From Brevundimonas aurantiaca (GTDB lineage Bacteria; Pseudomonadota; Alphaproteobacteria; Caulobacterales; Caulobacteraceae), in assembly GCF_014199955.1 (NCBI RefSeq), contig NZ_JACHOQ010000013.1, positions 1 through 63,537 of the forward strand: a stretch of DNA of 63,537 bases, given 5' to 3'. The notes beneath the pieces are model-generated. The model was not told the DNA's origin. It saw nothing but the letters and a program-made list of their open reading frames with translations, and ran no database searches. A program made the translations under genes and the position numbers. This document shows, piece after piece, positions 57,262-63,537 of the stretch (positions are counted from its first letter, which is position 1; each line of letters opens with the position of its first letter).

Positions 57262-58347
57262 TCAGGCCCGGAACAGCAAGGAGCCGTCGCCGTAGGAGTA
57301 GAAGCGGTAGCCGGTGTCGACGGCGTGGGCGTAGGCGGCCTTCATCGTCTCCGGACCGGCGAAGGCGCTGACCAGCATGAAGAGGGTCGATTTGGGCAGG
57401 TGGAAGTTGGTCATCAGCACGTCCACGGCGCGGAAACGGTAGCCGGGGGTGATGAAGATGGCGGTGTCGCCGTGGAAGGGGCGGATCTCGCCGGTCTCGG
57501 TCGTGGCGGATTCCAGCAGGCGCAGCGAAGTGGTGCCGACGCAGACGATGCGGCCGCCGGCGGCGTGGACGGCGTTCAGGGCGGCGGCGGTCTCGGGCGA
57601 GACCTCGCCCCATTCGCTGTGCATCCGGTGTTCAGCGACGTCCTCGACCTTGACCGGCAGGAAGGTGCCGGCGCCGACGTGCAGGGTGACGGCGTGGGTC
57701 GAGACGCCCCGGGCGCGGATCGCGTCGAGCAAGGCGGGCGTGAAGTGCAGGCCCGCCGTAGGGGCGGCGACCGAGCCGTCGTGTTCGGCGAAGACGGTCT
57801 GATAGTCCGAGCGGTCGCGGTCGTCCTCGGGCCGTTTGGCGGCGATATAGGGGGGCAGGGGCATGACCCCGACGGCGCGGATCGCGTCGTCCAGGGCCGG
57901 GCCGGACAGGTCGAACTTCAGGGTGATCAGGCCGTCGTCGCCCTTGGCCGTGACCGTGGCGTCGAGACGGCCCAGGTCACAGGCGGCGTCGGCTCCCTGT
58001 CCGAAGCGAATGCGGTCGCCCGGCTTGATCCGCTTGCCGGGCTTCATGAAGGCGGACCAGACGTCGGGGGCGTCGCGATGGTGAAGCGTGGCCTCGACGG
58101 CGACGGTCAGGGTCTCTCCCTCGGGGCCGGGACGGGTGCGGACGCCGGACAGGCGGGCGGGGATGACGCGGGTGTCGTTGAAGACCAGGGCGTCGCCCGG
58201 CTGAAGAAAGTCGGGCAGGTCGCGGATGATCCGGTCGTCCAGGGCGCCGTCCTTCACCACCAGCAGGCGGGCGGAATCGCGTGGATCGGCGGGCCGCAGG
58301 GCGATGCGGTCCTCGGGCAGGTCGAAGTCGAAATCGGCGGTCTTCAT
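57262..58347 (-). CDS. queA: S-adenosylmethionine:tRNA ribosyltransferase-isomerase
   Basis: A 361-residue enzyme that adds epoxycyclopentanediol to preQ1 in tRNA, the step after Tgt. [31 protein letters not shown] at the N-terminus, [31 protein letters not shown] and the late [19 protein letters not shown] are the family's signatures. The ATG at 58347 starts at the family's usual N-terminus. It is the first gene of queA-nucleotidyltransferase-tgt. Confidence 0.95.
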   Translation of the reverse strand: MKTADFDFDLPEDRIALRPADPRDSARLLVVKDGALDDRIIRDLPDFLQPGDALVFNDTRVIPARLSGVRTRPGPEGETLTVAVEATLHHRDAPDVWSAFMKPGKRIKPGDRIRFGQGADAACDLGRLDATVTAKGDDGLITLKFDLSGPALDDAIRAVGVMPLPPYIAAKRPEDDRDRSDYQTVFAEHDGSVAAPTAGLHFTPALLDAIRARGVSTHAVTLHVGAGTFLPVKVEDVAEHRMHSEWGEVSPETAAALNAVHAAGGRIVCVGTTSLRLLESATTETGEIRPFHGDTAIFITPGYRFRAVDVLMTNFHLPKSTLFMLVSAFAGPETMKAAYAHAVDTGYRFYSYGDGSLLFRA

Positions 58348-58397
58348 CAGGCGGCGCACAGGCCATGGGGGCGGACAGGGGTCAACCCCCGGAACCG

Positions 58398-58757
58398 TCA
58401 GCCCGCGGCGGCCCGCGAACGCTTCGGCGGCCGCGCGGTCTGGAACAGTTGCTGACCGGAGTCCGTCAAAACCCAACGATAGCTCGTTTCGCCGAAGGCT
58501 GGAGCGATCCAGCCCGAACCGCCGCTTGAGAAGACGCTGTTCATGGCCTGATAGATGGGCGCACGATCCTCGTGGCGGATGACCCCCATCTCGCCTCGTC
58601 CGCGCAGGACGTGGTCGGCGACCGTCTGACGGTGAGCTTGCCCGCCCAATTCCCATAGAGCCAAGACGATCTCCACGACGACGGGGTCCGTCGCCCGCAG
58701 CCGTTCGATGCGCGCGCCCGAACGCCTCGCCTTCAGATTGATCAGTTTCGCGCCCAT
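58398..58757 (-). CDS. Small DNA-binding-like hypothetical protein
   Basis: A 119-residue soluble protein. The stretch [53 protein letters not shown] looks like a winged-helix fold, and [16 protein letters not shown] ends like a wing-plus-helix. I know no named family. ATG 58757 has GGGGGA about 6 bases upstream. It diverges from another winged-helix-like gene at 58872, and the 114-base gap is AT-richer than average, so mutual regulation is possible. Confidence 0.7.
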   Translation of the reverse strand: MGAKLINLKARRSGARIERLRATDPVVVEIVLALWELGGQAHRQTVADHVLRGRGEMGVIRHEDRAPIYQAMNSVFSSGGSGWIAPAFGETSYRWVLTDSGQQLFQTARPPKRSRAAAG

Positions 58758-58871
58758 TTTATCCCCCGAGAAAACGTGGGGCGGGCAATGGCGCAATTAT
58801 TTGGTCACGCGCTAGAGTTGGGTTTCTCAAAATGAGATGACTTCACCTCTTGGCTGAAGCACCATGTCCGC

Positions 58872-59327
58872 ATGTTATCTGAAGGCGCATGGGAAAGGCT
58901 GCGACTGGCGGCCGGGGTCGATTACGTCCTCAGATTCATGTTGCTGTACAAGGAGGTCGCCGGGGGCGATCCCGTTACGGCCTTGGTCTTCGTCTCCGCC
59001 GCCCAAGGTTGCGCCCAGCATGTTCGAAACATGCACAGGCATGTTGCGCTGATGGGCTCTGAATTTCTGCCCGACGATCTCCGTCGCCCGGTCAGTCTGT
59101 CAGCCCTAGCGCGGTCCTTGAACATGTCCGTCGAGACGACGCGCCGACATGTTGAAAAACTTTGCGTCCTCGGTCTGGCCAGCCGGACGGAGGACGGCGG
59201 CGTCATGGTCGACACCCGCCACCTCAACCGGCCCGAGGTTCGCGATGCGGTGGCGTCGCATTCCCAGCATCTGGAGGTTTTCCTGAACCAGCTGGAACGC
59301 CTTCCGATCACGAGAGTCAGGCGCTGA
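58872..59327 (+). CDS. Winged-helix transcriptional regulator-like protein
   Basis: A 151-residue protein with a likely helix-turn-helix in its second half: PVSLSALARSLNMSVETTRRHVEKLCVLGLASRTEDGGVMV (about residues 72-112). The N-terminal half is helical and Met/Leu-rich. Ligand and targets unknown. It is divergent from the gene at 58398-58757. The start at 58872 lacks a clear ribosome site, so it may be off by a few codons. Confidence 0.75.
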   Translation: MLSEGAWERLRLAAGVDYVLRFMLLYKEVAGGDPVTALVFVSAAQGCAQHVRNMHRHVALMGSEFLPDDLRRPVSLSALARSLNMSVETTRRHVEKLCVLGLASRTEDGGVMVDTRHLNRPEVRDAVASHSQHLEVFLNQLERLPITRVRR

Positions 59328-59371
59328 AGCATCGGGTGTGAACCCGAACACCGGCTTCGAGTTAAGGGGAG

Positions 59372-59842
59372 ATGCAGCTTACAGCCTTCCTCCCGTCCGT
59401 CCTCATCGGCGCCGTCGCCAGCGCTAGGTCCATGACGCCCATGGCGGCCATCGTCGGCGCGCGGCTGGCGCATCGGAAGACGCCGGGGCGGCTGGTCGTG
59501 CTGGATCACCCGCTGTTCAGGTTCGGCGGCCTGGCCATGGGCGCAGGCGAGCTGTTCGGCGACAAGATGAAGTCGGCGCCGGACCGGACGGTCTTCCTGG
59601 GCCTGCTGGCGCGGGTGATGAGCGCGGGGATCGCGGGCTCGGCCCTGGCGCCGCGCGGGCGCGAGAAGCTCGGCGCGGCGCTTGCGGTGGGGACGGCGGT
59701 TCCGCTGGCCTATCTGGGGCTGGCCGGGCGGAAAAAGGCGATGGCGCGGATCGGGCAGACGAAGAGCGGTCTGATCGAGGATGCCCTCATCGTGGCGGCC
59801 GGGGCGGCGGTGGTGGCGATGGCGACCGGCCGACGTCGTTGA
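59372..59842 (+). CDS. DUF4126 family membrane protein
   Basis: A 156-residue protein resembling DUF4126: LPSVLIGAVASARSMTPMAAIVGARLAH at the start, GGLAMGAGELFGDKMKSAPDRT in the middle, and several short hydrophobic helices to the C-terminal ALIVAAGAAVVAMATG. Function unknown. ATG 59372 is preceded by AAGGGGAG. The lysK gene follows 39 bases later. Confidence 0.8.
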   Translation: MQLTAFLPSVLIGAVASARSMTPMAAIVGARLAHRKTPGRLVVLDHPLFRFGGLAMGAGELFGDKMKSAPDRTVFLGLLARVMSAGIAGSALAPRGREKLGAALAVGTAVPLAYLGLAGRKKAMARIGQTKSGLIEDALIVAAGAAVVAMATGRRR

Positions 59843-59881
59843 GCCGTTGACCCGGGGGGCGGGACAAGTCAAACCGCCGCC

Positions 59882-61555
59882 ATGCTTCAGAACCTCGAAA
59901 CTCTCGCCCGCGAGGCCAAGTCCTGGCCGTTCGAACAAGCCCGTAATCTGCTGGCCCATGTGCTGAAGAAACGGCTGGGCGAAAGCGAGCGGGCCGAGGC
60001 GCGGGCGCTGATCGACGCGGGCAAGGCCGACGAGGCCCTGGCGAAGTTCGAGGCCCTGCAGAAGCCGGTGCTGCTGGAGACCGGATACGGGCCCTCGGGC
60101 CTGCCGCACATGGGCACCTTCGGCGAGGTGGCGCGGACCACCATGGTGCGCAACGCCTTCCGCGCCCTGACCGGCGACCACTGGGCCACGCGGCTGGTGG
60201 CCTTTTCGGACGATATGGACGGCCTCAGGAAGGTGCCGGAAGGGGTGCCGAACCCGGAGATGCTGCGCGAGGACCTGAACCTGTCGCTGACGCGGGTGCG
60301 CGATCCGTTCGGCACGCACGACAGTTTCGGGGCGCACAATAATGCGCGGCTGCGGGCCTTCCTGGACTCGTTCGGCTTCGACTATGAGTTCATGAGCTCG
60401 ACCGAGACCTACAGGTCCGGCGTGTTCGACGCGACGCTGCTGACCCTGCTGGAGCGGTTCGACGCGGTCATGGCCATCATGCTGCCGACCCTGGGCGAAG
60501 AGCGGCGGGCGACCTATTCGCCCTTCCTGCCGGTCAGCCCGATCACGGGCCATGTGCTGCAGGTCCCGACGCTTGAGCGGAACGTCGAAAAGGGGACCAT
60601 CGTCTTCGACGACCCGGCGGGCGGGCGCACCGAGCTGCCGGTCACGGGCGGCCATGTGAAGCTGCAGTGGAAGCCGGACTGGGCCATGCGCTGGACCGCC
60701 CTGGACGTCGATTACGAAATGTCGGGCAAGGATTTGATCGAGAGCGTGCGCGAGAGCGGCAAGATCTGTCGCGCCCTGGGCGGCACGCCGCCGGAAGGCT
60801 TCAACTACGAGCTCTTCCTCGACATCGAGGGCAAGAAGATTTCGAAGTCGAAGGGCAACGGCCTGACGATGGAGGAATGGCTGCGCTACGGCACGCCCGA
60901 GAGCCTGAGCTGGTACATGTTCCAGTCGCCGAAGTCGGCCAAGAGCCTGCACTTCAACGTCATTCCGCGCGCCATCGACGACTATCTGGCCTTTATCGAA
61001 GCCTACAAGACCCAGGAGCCGGCCAAACGGATCGACAATGCGGTCTGGTCGATCCATGCGGGCAACCCGCCGACCCATACGTCGCCGGTGTCCTTCGCCC
61101 TGCTGCTGAACCTGGTGGGGGTGGCCAACGCCTCGACCAAGGACCAGCTGTGGGCCTATTTCGCCAAATATCTGCCCGAGGCCACGCCGGAGAACGAGCC
61201 GCTGCTGGACCGGCTGATGGACCATGCGCTGAACTATTACGAGGACTTCGTGAAGCCCTCGAAGTCGTACCGACTGCCGGACGACAAGGAGAAGGCGGCG
61301 CTGGAGGACCTGGCGGAGCGGCTGAAGGCCCTGCCGGCGGACACGACCGACGGCGAGCTGATCCAGAACGAGGTCTATGCAGCAGGCAAGGCGCATGAGT
61401 TCGAACCGCTCCGAGCCTGGTTTGGGGCGCTGTACGAAGTGTTGCTGGGCGCCAGCCAGGGGCCGCGTTTCGGCTCCTTCGCGGCCATCTACGGCCTACC
61501 GCAGACGATCGACCTGATCAAAAAGGGCGCGCGCGGCGAACTGGCGCAGGCTTGA
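59882..61555 (+). CDS. lysK: Lysyl-tRNA synthetase, class I
   Basis: A 557-residue class I LysRS, which most bacteria lack (class II is common) but alphaproteobacteria have. The HIGH-type motif is GPSGLPHMGT (residues 70-79) and the KMSKS loop reads KKISKSKGNG (about residues 318-327). Length fits class I enzymes. It charges tRNA-Lys, one gene for which is at 54842. Confidence 0.95.
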   Translation: MLQNLETLAREAKSWPFEQARNLLAHVLKKRLGESERAEARALIDAGKADEALAKFEALQKPVLLETGYGPSGLPHMGTFGEVARTTMVRNAFRALTGDHWATRLVAFSDDMDGLRKVPEGVPNPEMLREDLNLSLTRVRDPFGTHDSFGAHNNARLRAFLDSFGFDYEFMSSTETYRSGVFDATLLTLLERFDAVMAIMLPTLGEERRATYSPFLPVSPITGHVLQVPTLERNVEKGTIVFDDPAGGRTELPVTGGHVKLQWKPDWAMRWTALDVDYEMSGKDLIESVRESGKICRALGGTPPEGFNYELFLDIEGKKISKSKGNGLTMEEWLRYGTPESLSWYMFQSPKSAKSLHFNVIPRAIDDYLAFIEAYKTQEPAKRIDNAVWSIHAGNPPTHTSPVSFALLLNLVGVANASTKDQLWAYFAKYLPEATPENEPLLDRLMDHALNYYEDFVKPSKSYRLPDDKEKAALEDLAERLKALPADTTDGELIQNEVYAAGKAHEFEPLRAWFGALYEVLLGASQGPRFGSFAAIYGLPQTIDLIKKGARGELAQA

Positions 61556-61615
61556 CGCAAGGTAATATTTCTTAACCGCGAAGGGCTTGTATGGCGACGT
61601 GGCCGGGGAGGCGAC

Positions 61616-61993
61616 GTGCAGTACGAGATCGACGAACAGGCGCGGATCTTGTGGATGGACCTGGTTTCGGCCGGGTCCGCAGACAAGGTGCTGACGGCGA
61701 CATTGGCGCTGATCAAGGCGCGGCCGGAGCTGTGCAGCTGGGACTGGATCGTCGAATGCCAGCCCCTGCCCGACGATGCGACGGTGGACCATCTGTCGAA
61801 ACTGGCCCAGGCCTGGGGCGCACCGCCCACGGTCGAGGCGCTGACCGTTTTCGTCACTCAGGACCGGCTGCTGCACCTGTGGGCCCGGGTGATGGACTTC
61901 CAATTTCTGCGCCGCAAACACTTGGTCGAGCGCGACGTCGAGGCCGCGCGGCGGTTGATCGAACGCCGACGCGCCGAGCGTCCCTTAAGATGA
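61616..61993 (+). CDS. Hypothetical protein
   Basis: A 125-residue cytoplasmic protein, helical with several Trp and His. Regions LWMDLVSAGSADKVLTATLALIKARPELCSWDWIVECQPLP and FVTQDRLLHLWARVMDFQFLRRKHLVERDVEAARRLI are recognisable, but I know no family. It uses a GTG at 61616 with GGGGAGG about 3-9 bases upstream, a strong site. Located alone between lysK and the SH3 protein. Confidence 0.72.
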   Translation: MQYEIDEQARILWMDLVSAGSADKVLTATLALIKARPELCSWDWIVECQPLPDDATVDHLSKLAQAWGAPPTVEALTVFVTQDRLLHLWARVMDFQFLRRKHLVERDVEAARRLIERRRAERPLR

Positions 61994-62080
61994 ACGGAAA
62001 ATAACGGCGAAGCTCCGGGAGCCTTCAGGTTCAGCTCGGCATTCTCCCCTCATCGGCAAACCCGATGACAGGAGATGAAT

Positions 62081-62551
62081 ATGTCGAGCAAGTTTCTGAA
62101 GACGGGTCTGGCCACGGCTGCGGCTCTGGCCGCCCTAGTGACCGCAGCCCCCATGGCCGCCCAGGCCCAGGCCAACGGCGTGACCAACTGCGACGCCCCT
62201 GGCGGTCGCCAGCGCGCGGGCGCCCTGATCGGCGCAGTCGTCGGCGGGGTGGTCGGCTCGAACCTGGCGCGTAACGAGCGCACGGCCGGTACCATCGTCG
62301 GCGCCGGCGCCGGCGCGGCGGCCGGCTCCTATATCGGCTGCAACCAGCAGCGCGCCCGCGTCGCAGCCGAGGCCAACGCCAACACCTATCGCGCCGGAAC
62401 CACTCTGCGGATCCGCAGCGGCCCCGGCACCGGCTTCCGCCAGTCGGGCAGCCTGGCGGCCGGCCAGCCCTTCACCGCCGTCGCTCGCCAGGGCGACTGG
62501 ATCCAGATCGCCGGCGGCGGCTGGGTGAACGCCAACTATGTGACCCGCTGA
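62081..62551 (+). CDS. Secreted SH3-domain protein with glycine-zipper
   Basis: A 156-residue exported protein: signal peptide (residues 1-29, AAPMAAQAQA), a glycine-zipper 2TM-like segment (about residues 44-90, GALIGAVVGGVVGSNLARNERTAGTIVGAGAGAAAGSYIGC), and a C-terminal bacterial SH3 domain (LRIRSGPGTGFRQSGSLAAGQPFTAVARQGDWIQIAGGGWVNANYVTR). SH3 domains in such proteins bind peptidoglycan. ATG 62081 is 6 bases after GGAG; an earlier ATG at 62075 is too close. Confidence 0.88.
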   Translation: MSSKFLKTGLATAAALAALVTAAPMAAQAQANGVTNCDAPGGRQRAGALIGAVVGGVVGSNLARNERTAGTIVGAGAGAAAGSYIGCNQQRARVAAEANANTYRAGTTLRIRSGPGTGFRQSGSLAAGQPFTAVARQGDWIQIAGGGWVNANYVTR

Positions 62552-62649
62552 GGTCGCGCCCGGAAAGACCGCGCCGGCGGGGTCGTTCTTGCCCCCGTCG
62601 ATCCCGCCGGAACGGTCGCCAGGCTCGCGGTTCGCCGTTTGAGCCTCAG

Positions 62650-62680
62650 ACCCCGTCCGGTTCGCCGGCCGGGGTTTTCT
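62650..62680 (+). terminator. Rho-independent terminator
   Basis: ACCCCG-T-CCGG-ttcg-CCGG-C-CGGGGT followed by TTTCT, a ten-pair stem with one mismatch and a T run on the plus strand. It sits about 100 bases after the SH3 gene stop, overlapping the stop of the convergent repressor gene. Confidence 0.75.
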
Positions 62681-63314
62681 ACTGGCTGACCCAGAGGATG
62701 CGGGCCATCCATTCGATCTCGCGCCGGGACACGACCCGCGGGGGATAGTCGGGATTGATCGAGGACAGGGTGGCGGTGCGGGCGTTGAGCGCCGTCAGCT
62801 CCTTGGCCACCACCTCGCCCGAGGTCAGACGCGCCACGACCCGGTCGCCGCGCCGCACGGCCGGGTCGCCCCGGTCGACGATGACCCGGTCGCCCTCGCG
62901 GTACAGGGGCGCCATCGAATCTCCGCTGATCCGCAGGCTGAAGGTGGTGGGATTGACCTGCGGCAGTTCGGTCTGGTCCCAGCCGTCGCCGGTCGGCAGG
63001 CCCGCCTCGTCGAAAAAGCCGTCCAGGCCCGCGCGGGCCAGGCCCAGCAGGGGCACGGTCGACGGGGCGGAGGGCGCGTCGTCGGCCAGGGCGGCGAAGT
63101 CGGCCAGGGATACGCCGGCCGCCTGAAGAACCAGGGTCAGGCTCTCGGTCGAGGGCCAGCGGGGGCGCGGCGGATCCCCGGCGCTGAACCGCTTGGACGG
63201 ATTGAAACTGGTGGCGTCCAGCCCGGCCCGCCGCGCCAATCCCGACGGCGACAGGCCCTCGCGCCGCGCCAGGGCGTCAACGGCCTTCCAAAGTTTGGCG
63301 TGGGACAGGGGCAT
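62679..63314 (-). CDS. S24-family LexA-like repressor with N-terminal helix-turn-helix
   Basis: A 211-residue protein of the phage repressor/LexA group. Residues 1-75 form a helix-turn-helix (KLWKAVDALARREGLSPSGLARRAGLDATSFNPSKR), residues 115-205 the S24 peptidase-like domain: FSLRISGDSMAPLYREGDRVIVDRGDPAVRRGDRVVARLTSGEVVAKEL, with the catalytic Ser in ISGDSM and the Lys in EVVAKEL. It lacks an obvious Ala-Gly cleavage site before the Ser domain (LLGLARAGLDG is the best candidate). It could be a domesticated prophage or stress repressor. Confidence 0.88.
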   Translation of the reverse strand: MPLSHAKLWKAVDALARREGLSPSGLARRAGLDATSFNPSKRFSAGDPPRPRWPSTESLTLVLQAAGVSLADFAALADDAPSAPSTVPLLGLARAGLDGFFDEAGLPTGDGWDQTELPQVNPTTFSLRISGDSMAPLYREGDRVIVDRGDPAVRRGDRVVARLTSGEVVAKELTALNARTATLSSINPDYPPRVVSRREIEWMARILWVSQ

Positions 63315-63340
63315 GGCGTTCCCGACAATGAGTCGGCCCA

Positions 63341-63376
63341 GCCTAGAGTGAGAGCTTAGGAATTTCTACCTAGCTG
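63341..63376. promoter_or_regulatory. Candidate operator upstream of the S24 repressor
   Basis: CCTAGA, then GCTTAGG-N8-CCTAGC (63354-63374) as an imperfect inverted repeat, just upstream of the repressor start in an AT-richer stretch. Autorepression is inferred from position and symmetry only. Confidence 0.35.
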
Positions 63377-63478
63377 ATGCTCGGTCGCCGCCTTTCGTTC
63401 CTGCCAGACCCAGAAGGTGCCGACGGTCAGGCAGATGATGATGAGTGACGTGACCCCCTGAAACTCCTCCAGGAATAG
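63356..63478 (-). pseudogene. Small single-span membrane protein, apparently cut by an IS end
   Basis: The minus strand reads FLEEFQGVTSLIIICLTVGTFWVWQERKAATEHQLGRNS then stop, a typical small membrane protein with one segment (VTSLIIICLTVGTFWVW). It has no start codon before an in-frame TAG at 63479-63481, exactly where the IS3-like left end begins. The simplest reading is that the first residues were removed by the insertion. It could also be chance coding, since the fragment is only 40 residues. Confidence 0.45.
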
Positions 63479-63479
63479 C

Positions 63480-63537
63480 TAGAGTCCGCCCCTCGAAAGG
63501 ACGGACAGAATGAAGCGATCACGGTTCACGGAAGAGC
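63480..63537 (+). mobile_element. Left end of an IS3-family element
   Basis: From about 63480 the sequence TAGAGTCCGCCCCTCGAAAG GAC leads in 30 bases to a transposase start. An inner GTCCG...CGGAC inverted repeat surrounds CCCTCGAAAGG. The rest of the element lies outside the window, so the exact terminal repeat and target duplication cannot be seen. Confidence 0.6.
63510..63537 (+). CDS. IS3-family transposase OrfA, first nine codons
   Basis: ATG at 63510 begins MKRSRFTEE, the widespread start of IS3-family OrfA transposases (helix-turn-helix subunit). Only 28 bases are in the window. GGACGG lies about 4-9 bases upstream. This is the only insertion-sequence gene seen here. Confidence 0.7.

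Noticed and set aside
55564..58455. A 963-residue plus-strand frame across tgt, the nucleotidyltransferase and queA
   Set aside because: All three minus-strand genes have unmistakable family motifs; the plus frame has repetitive Gly/Asp/Val composition.
61560..61580. CtrA box upstream of the hypothetical gene at 61616
   Set aside because: The GTAA-N6-TTAA spacing and one changed base do not match TTAA-N7-TTAA well enough.

Overview
The window is high-GC alphaproteobacterial chromosome, most likely from the Caulobacteraceae and best matching Brevundimonas. The grounds are: tandem flagellin genes with sigma-54 promoters, FlbD-like sites and a FlaEY-like protein; a carboxynorspermidine dehydrogenase/decarboxylase pair; a class I lysyl-tRNA synthetase; GyrA with Ala and Met at the quinolone positions; and a GAAC-N7-GAAC (alphaproteobacterial LexA-type) box before ssb. 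Most of it is dense chromosomal housekeeping DNA with many 4-base gene overlaps. The genus is inferred from gene content, not from rRNA.

Layout: 0-13.3 kb holds polyamine genes, exonuclease III, a secreted Cys-rich repeat protein, MBL hydrolase/enoyl-CoA hydratase, an acetyltransferase, a gene-free stretch with two diverged TGTCCGA-rich repeats, and a coupled DUF1285-NUDIX-CCA transferase operon. 13.4-16.3 kb is a compact phage-like operon: glycine-rich DUF2793 protein, small acidic protein, holin-like protein, M15 endolysin, and an Rz/Rz1-like spanin pair with the second gene starting inside the first. 16.4-25.3 kb is a filament locus: five near-identical flagellins, FlaG, a divergent sixth flagellin and a 900-residue FlaEY-like protein. 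The first two flagellin genes have sigma-54 promoters with paired FlbD-like sites; all five tandem genes share a three-hairpin leader with compensatory base changes.

25.4-41 kb: envelope proteins, ssb with an SOS box, a DCC/SDR-DoxX/DUF2269 operon, a Phd-VapC type toxin-antitoxin pair, transporters, sodC, gyrA, a second PIN toxin with a DUF7662-like partner, an aminotransferase, coaD with two secreted cyclophilins, ppx, hspQ and phhA. 42-47 kb: arginine succinyltransferase genes (astB, astD, astA) with an M20 hydrolase where astE might be expected. 47-53 kb: tamB/tamA. 53-63.5 kb: a lipoprotein, a CaiB-type CoA transferase, tRNA-Lys, queA-nucleotidyltransferase-tgt, two small putative regulators, lysK, an SH3 glycine-zipper protein, an S24-type repressor, and the first codons of an IS3-family transposase that seems to cut a small membrane gene at the window edge.

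The most interesting items are the lysis cassette linked to a DUF2793 fibre-like gene beside the flagellins (possibly an accessory gene-transfer-agent locus, an inference), the structured flagellin leaders, and the TGTCCGA repeat family.
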